A stretch of 64,000 nucleotides of DNA from an uncultured Collinsella sp. (GTDB taxonomy: Bacteria > Actinomycetota > Coriobacteriia > Coriobacteriales > Coriobacteriaceae): positions 1 to 64,000 of the forward strand of contig CATYZE010000008.1 of assembly GCA_958415525.1 (NCBI GenBank). Direction: 5' to 3'. Below, in pieces: positions 34,819-42,444 of this stretch. Position numbers and translations under genes: made by a program. The notes under the pieces are model-generated. The model saw nothing but the letters and a program-made list of their open reading frames with translations. It was not told the DNA's origin and ran no database searches. Positions within the stretch are counted from its first letter, which is position 1, and every line of letters begins with the position of its first letter.

Positions 34819-36111
34819 TTATTGAACAATTCTGTTAAGGCGAGTTTTTACTTCTGGAATGATCTTGTCGAACATGTCTTCTGCCTCGGGAAAACCCTCT
34901 TCTTTGAGGCCGTGCGCTGCATCTCTCAATGCGTCTGGCACCTCATTGCGGGTATCGTTAATCATTCCGGCGACGATTCCCCTGGGCAGGCCCGCCTCGG
35001 TCATTTGCCCCATCACCGACTCGCGCGTTACGTCATCGATTTTTCGGCTTCCGCCAAATGAGACGCCCATCTCACGAACGAGGTTGGGATAAACCGTTGT
35101 GCACAGCACGTCATAGAGTGGTGCCAGCCTCACTTGTTTCCAGTCCTCGTCCCACACAAGCGACCAGTTCTTAAGATGGTTGTCGCAGTTGCCTACGGCA
35201 TAATCGAACAGCTGGTTATAGCCGACGAGGAACCTATCCTCTATTTGATTGGTCGACACCCTTCGCACCGCGTCGACGATAAGCCCCAGGTAATTGACGC
35301 CTGTCGGCTCATATTTAAGCTCGCGCGAGATACCCTTTGCCTGGCAAATATCCTCCTGATGCAATCGGCTTGGAGCTGGCTGTCCGTCGACAAAGCGCCC
35401 GCCATGGGACATCGCTCGGTCAAATCGCTTTACGGCGATAATCGGCTCGGCATCTTCAACTCGAATTAAGAAGCACTCTTCGGCCGACAGGTCCATCAGC
35501 GAGGCGGCTCTCACACACATCGCTTCACACGCCGTCTCGCCTGGGAACGCCTTCGACCCCGCTTTAAGAATATGTGTCGACGGAGCCGCCCCGTGGGGCA
35601 GATACCATCCACCGCATGGGTCATCACCCGTATGGTAGAGGCCGATTTTCGCCTGGGCGCCCGCAAGGGAGATTCGGCTCTCAAGGGCCAGATCAAACGC
35701 TACCGCCGCCGGCGCGTATGCCAGCCTGCCCAGCCGCTCCTCATCTATCTCCTCATAGCCCATTTCGAGACCATCGGCCGAAGGCTCCCGCGTCAAAACC
35801 AGAGCGCCGACTGGTTCGTCTCGGACTAAATCGAGCACCTTAAAGTAGTCGCCGCGTTCCGCTCGCGCCTTCTTCTCAAGATCCCTATTGAGTTGTCCTT
35901 CCGGAATGATGCCAGAAAAAAAGGAGCTGGTTGCGTCCGGGCTGAATGCCTCGGCTGACAACGGCAGCGAGGACGAAATTGGGGCAGCGTCAACGTTCTC
36001 AAGATATTCGGGAGCGTAAGTGAATATCGGGAGCCCTGTGTTTTCATCCAACATGCCAACCAGCTGGTAGGACCCCTTAAACTCACGATGAACGAACAGC
36101 GTGTCACCCAT
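34819..36111 (-). CDS. hipA: HipA-type serine/threonine kinase toxin
   Basis: This 430-residue protein has the full HipA set: N-terminal domain with VGALVLTRE, the ATP loop SRISLAGAQAKIGL, AVKRFDR, the catalytic NCDNHLKNWSL, and the metal motif LAPLYDVLCT. In E. coli HipA phosphorylates glutamyl-tRNA synthetase and causes growth arrest. It overlaps the hipB stop by one base. All catalytic residues look intact. Target here is unknown; a glutamyl-Q-tRNA synthetase is encoded 9 kb away, probably by chance. Confidence 0.93.
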   Translation of the reverse strand: MGDTLFVHREFKGSYQLVGMLDENTGLPIFTYAPEYLENVDAAPISSSLPLSAEAFSPDATSSFFSGIIPEGQLNRDLEKKARAERGDYFKVLDLVRDEPVGALVLTREPSADGLEMGYEEIDEERLGRLAYAPAAVAFDLALESRISLAGAQAKIGLYHTGDDPCGGWYLPHGAAPSTHILKAGSKAFPGETACEAMCVRAASLMDLSAEECFLIRVEDAEPIIAVKRFDRAMSHGGRFVDGQPAPSRLHQEDICQAKGISRELKYEPTGVNYLGLIVDAVRRVSTNQIEDRFLVGYNQLFDYAVGNCDNHLKNWSLVWDEDWKQVRLAPLYDVLCTTVYPNLVREMGVSFGGSRKIDDVTRESVMGQMTEAGLPRGIVAGMINDTRNEVPDALRDAAHGLKEEGFPEAEDMFDKIIPEVKTRLNRIVQ

Positions 36112-36401
36112 TATTTTCCCCTCACCTTCAGAATAAAGTCGATATCCACGATGGAAGCGTAGTCGAAAACAACGCCGATTTCGACTGTTGTCCGCCCCCG
36201 CTCGATATCGCCGATCACGCGAAGGCTGCGACCCGTCATAGTCGCAACGTCGCGTTGAGTCAAACCGAGCTCACGCCTTCTAAGCCGAAGGGCCTTTCCC
36301 ATCTCGGCCGGATCGAAAACCATGCACTCCGAGAAAGCAGTCTCCGACGGCTTGAGCTTGATACGCCCATCGAGCACTTTGGTCGTTGTCACCGTTCTCA
36401 T
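36111..36401 (-). CDS. hipB: HipB-type HTH antitoxin
   Basis: This 96-residue protein has a C-terminal Xre-type helix-turn-helix (MGKALRLRRRELGLTQRDVATMTGRS) after an N-terminal extension of about 30 residues. It should neutralise HipA and repress the operon. Upstream lie four evenly spaced palindromes, one covering the promoter. AAGGAGCG precedes the ATG. Confidence 0.88.
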   Translation of the reverse strand: MRTVTTTKVLDGRIKLKPSETAFSECMVFDPAEMGKALRLRRRELGLTQRDVATMTGRSLRVIGDIERGRTTVEIGVVFDYASIVDIDFILKVRGK

Positions 36402-36413
36402 GTCGCTCCTTAG

Positions 36414-36554
36414 CTATATTCCTATTCGTGAACATAGTATAAAACTGAAGAGCTATGTTCCTGTACGGGAATATAGCATCGGTTAAAATAGCAATGTTCC
36501 CGTTCGGGAATATTGCCGCTGAGATGGCCGATTTATTCCCAAATAGGAAGATTT
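36414..36554 (-). promoter_or_regulatory. hipBA promoter with four operators at 39-bp spacing
   Basis: Four sites share TTCC-N6-GGAA and start at 36414, 36453, 36492 and 36531, exactly 39 bp apart. Sites at 36453-36476 and 36492-36515 are near-perfect 24-bp palindromes; the first has one mismatch in the core and the fourth keeps only the core. A minus-strand TATACT box (36436-36441) overlaps the first site. E. coli hipBA also has four operators. Confidence 0.75.
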
Positions 36555-36579
36555 CGATCGGCGGTGTCGTGCGGCCTGG

Positions 36580-37623
36580 CTACTCGAAGTATTGGAATTT
36601 GTTCGTTGAAAAAGCGAATGTTACGACGAAGCCTTCGCCGGGCTCCGAGGCCGCCGTGACGTCGATGCCCATTTTGGAGCATAGGCGCGCCACCAGATAG
36701 AGGCCGATGCCCGTTGCGCGCTTGGTCGTGCGGCCGTTGTCGCCGGTAAAGCCCTTCTCGAACACGCGGGGCAGGTCGGCTGCGCTCACACCGCAGCCGT
36801 TGTCGGCAACGGTGAGCTCAATGCGCTCACTCGCCAGCCCCTCGTCCAGCAGCGCACCCGAAAACGTGATCTTCGCACCGTCCTCGCGCGCGTATTTAAT
36901 GCTGTTCTGAATGAGTTGGCCCAGGATAAACTCAAGCCACTTCTCGTCGGTAAAGACCTCAAAGTCGAGGTCTTCGCACACCGGCGCCACGTGCGCCGCG
37001 ATGAGCTCACGCGCGTTGGCTTTGATGGCACCCGTCACCAGGGCCTTGAGGCTCCAACGGCGAATCAGGTAGTCGCGCTCCACCACTTCCGAGCGCGCAT
37101 AGTAGAGCGCCTGGTCGATATAGCGCTCCACGCGGGCCAGCTCGCGGCCCAGGTCATCCACGCGTGACAGGTCGTCTTCGCTGCCGTCCAGGTTTTCCAG
37201 AATCAGATGAGCTGCCGCCAGGGGCAGCTTGGCCTCGTGGACCCAGCTCTCGATATAGTCGCGATAGTCATCGGTCTGGTGGCGGCCTTCGGCCACCTCG
37301 TCGCAGGCGGCCTTGCCCACCCGGCGCAAGACTTCGTACTCGAGCTCGCCCTCGGCATACGTCGGGCATTGCACCATCTCTTGCACCCATGCGGGGCTCT
37401 CCAGTTCCTCGGCCGCCCGCTCCAGCTGATGCAGAAAACGGCGTCGACGCGCGTACTCGATCACGATGCCGAGCATGCCAAAGATAAAGGACACGCCGAC
37501 CGCCACGATCACAATGGAAACGGGCGCCCCGGCGACCATCAGCACAAAGCAGCTCAGCAGCACGCCGCACGCCCACACGGCGACGGGAAGCAGCGCGTCT
37601 TTAAAGAACTTGGCAAACGACAT
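36580..37623 (-). CDS. Intramembrane-sensing sensor histidine kinase
   Basis: This 347-residue kinase has two N-terminal membrane helices (about residues 10-31 and 35-55) with almost no external loop, the layout of BceS-like kinases. The phospho-accepting histidine is His129 in ESWVHEAKLPL. The ATPase boxes NSIKYA, DNGCGV and TGIGLYLV are present. It follows its response regulator by 9 nt. BceS-type kinases usually sense antibiotic flux through an ABC transporter; none is adjacent here. Confidence 0.9.
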   Translation of the reverse strand: MSFAKFFKDALLPVAVWACGVLLSCFVLMVAGAPVSIVIVAVGVSFIFGMLGIVIEYARRRRFLHQLERAAEELESPAWVQEMVQCPTYAEGELEYEVLRRVGKAACDEVAEGRHQTDDYRDYIESWVHEAKLPLAAAHLILENLDGSEDDLSRVDDLGRELARVERYIDQALYYARSEVVERDYLIRRWSLKALVTGAIKANARELIAAHVAPVCEDLDFEVFTDEKWLEFILGQLIQNSIKYAREDGAKITFSGALLDEGLASERIELTVADNGCGVSAADLPRVFEKGFTGDNGRTTKRATGIGLYLVARLCSKMGIDVTAASEPGEGFVVTFAFSTNKFQYFE

Positions 37624-37632
37624 GGCCGGCCC

Positions 37633-38304
37633 CTAGACCGAATAGCCCTGGCCGCGGTGTGTGGTCAGATACCCCTTGATGCCGATTTTTTCGAGCGTGG
37701 TGCGCAGGCGGTTGATGTTGACGGTGAGCGTATTGTCGTCCACGAAGGCATCGGAGTCCCACAGGTCCTGCATGATGGCCGAGCGCGAGACGATTTTGCC
37801 CGCACGACTCAGGAGCAGCGAGAGAATGCGCAGCTCGTTTTTGGTGAGCTCGGTGACATCGCCGGTTGCGGTGTTGGTGACCGCGGAGCGGGCGAGGTCG
37901 AGCTCCAGCCCCTTGTGGACAAGCGTGCTGCGCTCGCCGGCCGCCGCGGTGCGACGCAGCAGGGCGTTGATGCGCGCCACGAGCACGCGGGCGCTATAGG
38001 GCTTGGGGACAAAGTCGTCCGCACCGAGCGTCATGGCCATGACCTCGTCAATCTCGGTCGTACGCGACGTGAGGACGATGATGGGAACCTCGGATTCGCG
38101 GCGGACTTCGTGGCAGATATGCTGGCCATCCTTGATGGGAAGCGTGAGGTCGAGCAGCACCAGATCGGGTGCGGCGGCAAGGATGTCGCGCGAGACGTGC
38201 TCGAACGATTCGCAAGCCTCGACCTCAAACCCGGCACGGGCCAGAATGTCGGCGAGCTCGCGACGAATGGGCTCGTCGTCCTCAACGATATAGATCAGCG
38301 CCAT
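37633..38304 (-). CDS. OmpR-family response regulator
   Basis: The ATG at 38304 gives 223 residues beginning MALIYIVEDDEPIRR. The receiver domain has the acidic pair Asp9/Asp10, the phospho-acceptor Asp52, and Lys in FVPKPYSA. The C-terminal winged helix (TKNELRILSLLLS to HRGQGYSV) binds DNA. It is the partner of the kinase encoded directly downstream. Confidence 0.93.
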   Translation of the reverse strand: MALIYIVEDDEPIRRELADILARAGFEVEACESFEHVSRDILAAAPDLVLLDLTLPIKDGQHICHEVRRESEVPIIVLTSRTTEIDEVMAMTLGADDFVPKPYSARVLVARINALLRRTAAAGERSTLVHKGLELDLARSAVTNTATGDVTELTKNELRILSLLLSRAGKIVSRSAIMQDLWDSDAFVDDNTLTVNINRLRTTLEKIGIKGYLTTHRGQGYSV

Positions 38305-38482
38305 GGATTCCGCTCCCCTCTCGGTTGTCTTGCCACCATTATGGCCGCGAAACTGCAGATGTGCGCCGCGCACGGCGCCAAGGTGACAGAACTGTTCGCG
38401 AACGGGGCGTTTTGTCCGCCTCGCACTCGCGACGAGGGCGGGGACCAAAATGATTATTTAATCCCCGTCCCAGAATAATCAT

Positions 38483-39190
38483 TTAGCGGCGGGCACGGAG
38501 CTTTTCATAGCCGTCGGCGAAGAAGGCGACCGTGGCGGCGTCTGCCTCGGCGGCGTCGGCGTCGTTGGCGGGGACCACGCCATGCTCGTCGCTCACCAGG
38601 AACAGCGCGCCCTTGAGCTGCGCGGGAATATCCACGCGTGCGACCGGGATGCCCTTGGTCTGGGCCAGCTGCTCAATGAGCGTCGCCGTGCCGCACAGGC
38701 ACTCGTCCGCCGGCGCCACAAAGGCAAGCTCACCGTTGTTGACGGCGGCAAGCAGCTCGGGCGCCACGCCGGTCTCGTCGGCCTCGGAGCGAGCCTCGGC
38801 AGAGCGGGCACGCAGCGCCTTGGCCGACGTGTCGGCCAGCGGCTCGTACTCCCCCACCGTCATGGCGGCGTTACCGTTGACGTCGATCACCAGCATGAGT
38901 ACGCCCTCGTGGGCGGTGTAGTCGCCCTCGGCAAGCGACCACTCAACGTGCTGCTTGGCCCAGCTGAGCATGTTATGGGTAAGCGGCTCGCCCTGCACCA
39001 GGCGCTCGGACAGCGCGCGAATGTGACGGTTGAGCATGGGTACCTTTTTGTTTGACATGCGCCAGCGGCAGATGAGCGCAGGCTTGTCGAGCGTGAACTT
39101 CTCGACCGCCTCCTGATTAGCGCAAAAGTCCTCGTACGCACGCTGATCCTCGGCATTGCCAAACAGCTCGGCATCATCAATCTGGGGCAT
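38483..39190 (-). CDS. Hypothetical protein, 235 residues
   Basis: I choose the ATG at 39190, after AAAGG. The protein is acidic, soluble and Ala/Glu-rich. It has no signal peptide, membrane helix or motif that I recognise. It contains a segment CLCGTATLIEQLAQTKG that could be a small alpha/beta unit. It stands between the two-component system and purH, on the same strand as both. A coriobacterial conserved hypothetical is the best description. Confidence 0.7.
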   Translation of the reverse strand: MPQIDDAELFGNAEDQRAYEDFCANQEAVEKFTLDKPALICRWRMSNKKVPMLNRHIRALSERLVQGEPLTHNMLSWAKQHVEWSLAEGDYTAHEGVLMLVIDVNGNAAMTVGEYEPLADTSAKALRARSAEARSEADETGVAPELLAAVNNGELAFVAPADECLCGTATLIEQLAQTKGIPVARVDIPAQLKGALFLVSDEHGVVPANDADAAEADAATVAFFADGYEKLRARR

Positions 39191-39230
39191 GGTTGTACCT
39201 TTCGTGTTAGTCATTCCGTCCTCTTATACC

Positions 39231-39265
39231 AAAAAGACGGCCCTCCAAACGGAGCAGCCGTCTTT
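39231..39265. terminator. Terminator downstream of purH, working in both directions
   Basis: The arms AAAGACGGC / GCCGTCTTT enclose 15 nt. A-run on the left and T-run on the right give terminator features on either strand. For the minus strand it ends the purH transcript beyond structured element 2. Confidence 0.7.
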
Positions 39266-39349
39266 TGCAAAGATTATTTTAGAAGCGAGGCCAAATCAGG
39301 GGACGGGATAACCTCCCATCCTCCCCAGTCAACTCAACAGGTCGGCGAG

Positions 39350-39447
39350 GGTTGCCCAGGTGCCGCAGATTGCCGTGAAAGAGGAGCGACGCGTACTTGG
39401 GTACGCGAGCGACGAATGAACGGCAAGGTGCGGTGGCTGGGCAAGCC
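39350..39447 (-). ncRNA. Structured element 2, copy b (three-stem, 3' of purH)
   Basis: Stems are TTGCCCAG with CTGGGCAA, TTGCCGT with ACGGCAA, and CGCGTAC-TTGG-GTACGCG. The conserved blocks TGAAAGAGGAG and CGACGAATGAA match copy a at 28545-28644, while the stems differ in sequence but keep pairing. It starts 19 nt after the purH stop, in the same orientation to the gene as copy a has to pcrA. Confidence 0.45.
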
Positions 39448-39465
39448 GCAGCGCCACCTCCCTAC

Positions 39466-41073
39466 TTAGTGGCGGAAGTGGCGGGCGCCCGTAAACACCA
39501 TAGCAATATTGTGCTCGTTGCAGGCCTGGATGCTCTCGTCGTCGCGCTTGGAGCCGCCGGGCTGAATGATGCAGGTCACGCCGTGCGCGGCAAGCACGTC
39601 GACGTTATCGCGGAACGGGAAGAACGCGTCGCTTGCGCAGGCAAAGCCGCCCTTCTCCACGCCCTCGCGCTCGCAGAAGTCCTCGGCACGCTCGCAGGCC
39701 AGCAGCGCGGAATCCACGCGGTTGGGCTGGCCCGGGCCCATGCCAATGCCGGCCTTGCCCTTGGAGACCAGGATGGCGTTGGACTTAACGCCCTTGCAGA
39801 CCTTCCAGGCAAACTCGAGCTCGGCCATCTCGGCGTCGGTGGGCTTGCGGTCGGTGGGGAATGTAAAGGTCGCGGGGTCCTCGGTCACGTGGTCGACCTC
39901 CTGAACCAGCATGCCGCCGTCGATGGAGCGCAGTTCCACCTGGGCGCCGTGGTCCACGCCGCCGGTCGCCAGCACGCGCAGGTTGGGGCGCTTAGCCATG
40001 CGCTCGAGCGCCTCGGCAGTGTAGCTCGGGGCGATGATGACCTCGACGAACTGCTTGTTCTGATCGGCAAAGTGCTCAACCAGCTCATAGGGAACCTCGC
40101 GGTTGCAGGCGATGATGCCGCCGAAGGCGCTCTTGGGATCGCAGGCGAAGGCGCGGTCGTAGGCGGACGTGATGTCCTCAGCAACGGCAGAGCCGCAGGG
40201 GTTCTGATGTTTGAGGATCACGCAGGCCGGCTCGTCGAACTCGCGGACCAGGTTCCAGGCGGCGTCGGCATCCAGATAGTTGTTGTAGCTGAGTGGCTTG
40301 CCCTGGATCTGCTCGGAGCCCACGAGCGGGAACTGCGAGCTCGCGGTGTTCTCGCAGCCCTCGGCAAAGCGATAAACCGTGGCCTTCTGCTGCGGGTTCT
40401 CACCATAGCGAAGGTCATCGACCTTCTCCAGCGAGATCTCGAGCTTAGCGGAGGTGTCCGCCACGTCGCTTGCCTGAGCGGCAAGCCAACGGGAGATAGC
40501 CGTGTCGTAGGCGGCGGTGGTCTGGTAGACCTTCACCTGCAGGCGACGACGGGTGGCAAGCGTGGTGCAACCGCCGGTCTCGTGCATCTCGGCCAGGACG
40601 GCGTCGTAGTCGGCCGGGTCGGAGATGACGGTGACGCTCGCGGCGTTCTTGGCGGCGGAGCGCAGCATGGAGGGACCGCCGATGTCGATGTGCTCGATGG
40701 CGTCCGCGAAGGTGACCTCGGGGTTGGCGACGGTCTTCTCGAACTCGTACAGGTTGACGACGACCAGGTCGATCATCTTGATGCCGTGCTGAGCGGCCTC
40801 CTGCATGTGCTGCTCGGAATCACGACGGGCTAGCAGCGCGCCGTGAACCTTGGGGTGCAGCGTCTTGACGCGGCCGTCCATCATCTCGGGATAGCCCGTG
40901 AACTCCTCGATGGGGGTTACGGGAACGCCCGCGTCCTCGATGGCACGAGCCGTGCCGCCCGTAGAGATGATCTCGACGCCAAAGTCGTCAACCAGCGTCC
41001 GTGCGAAATCGACGACACCCGTCTTATCGGTAACCGAGATCAACGCGCGTGCGATCTTCACATCAGATCCCAT
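39466..41073 (-). CDS. purH: Bifunctional AICAR formyltransferase / IMP cyclohydrolase
   Basis: This 535-residue enzyme does the last two steps of IMP synthesis. The N-terminal cyclohydrolase domain has LISVTDKTGVVDFA and STGGTARAIEDAGVPV; the C-terminal transformylase domain has the catalytic KHQNPCG motif and ends GARHFRH. The length is typical. CAGGAGGA precedes the ATG. It is not clustered with other pur genes in this window. Confidence 0.96.
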   Translation of the reverse strand: MGSDVKIARALISVTDKTGVVDFARTLVDDFGVEIISTGGTARAIEDAGVPVTPIEEFTGYPEMMDGRVKTLHPKVHGALLARRDSEQHMQEAAQHGIKMIDLVVVNLYEFEKTVANPEVTFADAIEHIDIGGPSMLRSAAKNAASVTVISDPADYDAVLAEMHETGGCTTLATRRRLQVKVYQTTAAYDTAISRWLAAQASDVADTSAKLEISLEKVDDLRYGENPQQKATVYRFAEGCENTASSQFPLVGSEQIQGKPLSYNNYLDADAAWNLVREFDEPACVILKHQNPCGSAVAEDITSAYDRAFACDPKSAFGGIIACNREVPYELVEHFADQNKQFVEVIIAPSYTAEALERMAKRPNLRVLATGGVDHGAQVELRSIDGGMLVQEVDHVTEDPATFTFPTDRKPTDAEMAELEFAWKVCKGVKSNAILVSKGKAGIGMGPGQPNRVDSALLACERAEDFCEREGVEKGGFACASDAFFPFRDNVDVLAAHGVTCIIQPGGSKRDDESIQACNEHNIAMVFTGARHFRH

Positions 41074-41350
41074 GCAGTCCTCCTGTCTGGTACGCCGCCG
41101 TGCTCTGTGAGTCGGTGATACGTCGATCTGCAGCGCTCGCGCAGCGGCATTGAAAATACTGATTTAATGTAGCGCATCGAGCGCATCGATGCACCCCGCA
41201 ACGCACGGCTGTGCAGAAAAAGCTTGCGAGCGGGGGTTGCGGAAGCGCCGCCGGGCACGGTGAGTTGATGGAGCACAAGGGCACCATAATTGAATGCCAA
41301 CGGCGTGGTAGAACTTTGCTCGATATGCATCCGCAAAAGAAAGAGGCACC

Positions 41351-41992
41351 ATGGTCTCGCGGGTTCTCTACCGACCGTTTGATACCGAAGACTTCGACGC
41401 CATCGCGCTGATTCTGCAGCAGCTTTGGCACAACAACTCGGATAACGATGAGTACAACCGCCTCGAGGCCGCGTGCGACCTTGCCTACTGCCTTTCGTCC
41501 TCGACGTTTTCGCAGGTTGCGGTGATTGACGGCGAGGCGCGCGGCATTGCGCTCGCGCGCGCGGGACAGAGCTCCGGCGCCACCGTCAAGGAACATTGGA
41601 TGGATACCGAACGCGCACTGCTGTCGCAAATGCGCGAGTTGGAGCCCGATGCCTGCGCCGAGTATCTCTCGTTTGTACGCGCAACCATCCGAACCAACAA
41701 CCGCCTGCTCGAGAGCAGCCCGTTGCCGCACGACAACGAGGTCACGCTGCTTGCCGTTGATCGAGATGTCCACGGCCTGGGCGTTGGCTCGGTGTTGCTC
41801 GATGCCGCTGTCTCGCACCTTTCCTCGCGCGGGGCGACAAGGGCGCACCTGTACACCGACTCCAACTGCTCGTGGAAATTCTACGAGCTGCACGGCTTTA
41901 AGCGCACCGCCACGCACCGCGCCAACCGCGAGGAACGCCGCCACGCCATGCCACGCGAAAGCTTCCTCTACGAACTCGACCTAACAGCCTAG
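41351..41992 (+). CDS. GNAT-family N-acetyltransferase
   Basis: This 213-residue protein has an acetyl-CoA binding motif A (LAVDRDVHGLGVGSVLLDAAVSH region, near residues 140-160) and motif B (NCSWKFYELHGFKRTA). It probably acetylates a small molecule or protein N-terminus; the substrate is unknown. AGAGG precedes the ATG. It is divergent from purH; the 277-nt gap between them shows no other feature. Confidence 0.88.
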   Translation: MVSRVLYRPFDTEDFDAIALILQQLWHNNSDNDEYNRLEAACDLAYCLSSSTFSQVAVIDGEARGIALARAGQSSGATVKEHWMDTERALLSQMRELEPDACAEYLSFVRATIRTNNRLLESSPLPHDNEVTLLAVDRDVHGLGVGSVLLDAAVSHLSSRGATRAHLYTDSNCSWKFYELHGFKRTATHRANREERRHAMPRESFLYELDLTA

Positions 41993-42010
41993 CCTCGGCA
42001 GCCACACCTA

Positions 42011-42076
42011 GTCATTTAAGAACGTCCCCAATGACTGTTCCCCAACGACTGGTCATTTAAGTCTGTCCCCAATGAG
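42011..42076. repeat. Tandem REP-like units, GTCATTTAAG...GTCCCCAATGA
   Basis: Two direct copies start at 42011 and 42052, 41 bp apart. Each has GTCATTTAAG, a variable AACG or TCTG block, and TCCCCAATGA. They fill the start of the gap between the GNAT gene and element copy C. Confidence 0.6.
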
Positions 42077-42102
42077 TAGCCTAGGGGGTCTGCAAATGGC
42101 TG

Positions 42103-42330
42103 TGGTCAAAAAACATCAAATATGAGTACTGTTACCTTTTTAGTAGCAGCGATTCGGGTCATTTTTAAGGCTTTTAGACATGGTAGCCAGCCGGGCGAGC
42201 TGACGTATCTCCCCAAATGTTCGATAAAATTGGCTCTTAACGAGAAATACTCTCATTAGAAGCCAATAGATGAACGCAAATTAATGTAACTATTTCGGCA
42301 ACAGTACTCATATTTGCCATTTTTTGCCCA
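42103..42330. repeat. Inverted-end intergenic element, copy C (228 bp)
   Basis: The left end (TGGTCAAAAAA, then AAATATGAGTACTGTTACC) and right end (ACAGTACTCATATTTGCCA, then TTTTTTGCCCA) are inverted copies. The left 45 nt match copy B closely, while the interior is unrelated to A and B. It has no reading frame. Confidence 0.7.
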
Positions 42331-42444
42331 CTGCCCCTTGCGCGAAGGTCCGCAGCGGAAAGCTTGGCCCGTTTTGATGCACAAAAATGGGATGGATCTT
42401 CCCTTGCAACCGCCCAGAAAGGTCCACCCCAAAGCTAGCGCTCG

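Noticed and set aside
36580..38304. Complete bacitracin-resistance module
   Set aside because: The kinase is BceS-like and uppP is 3 kb away, but there is no BceAB-type ABC transporter adjacent, so the module cannot be claimed.
41063..41944. Long minus-strand frame of 293 codons opposite the GNAT gene
   Set aside because: It covers the GNAT gene in antisense, has an Arg/Val/Ala-rich composition typical of shadow frames in high-GC DNA, and shows no motif. The plus-strand frame has clear acetyl-CoA motifs.
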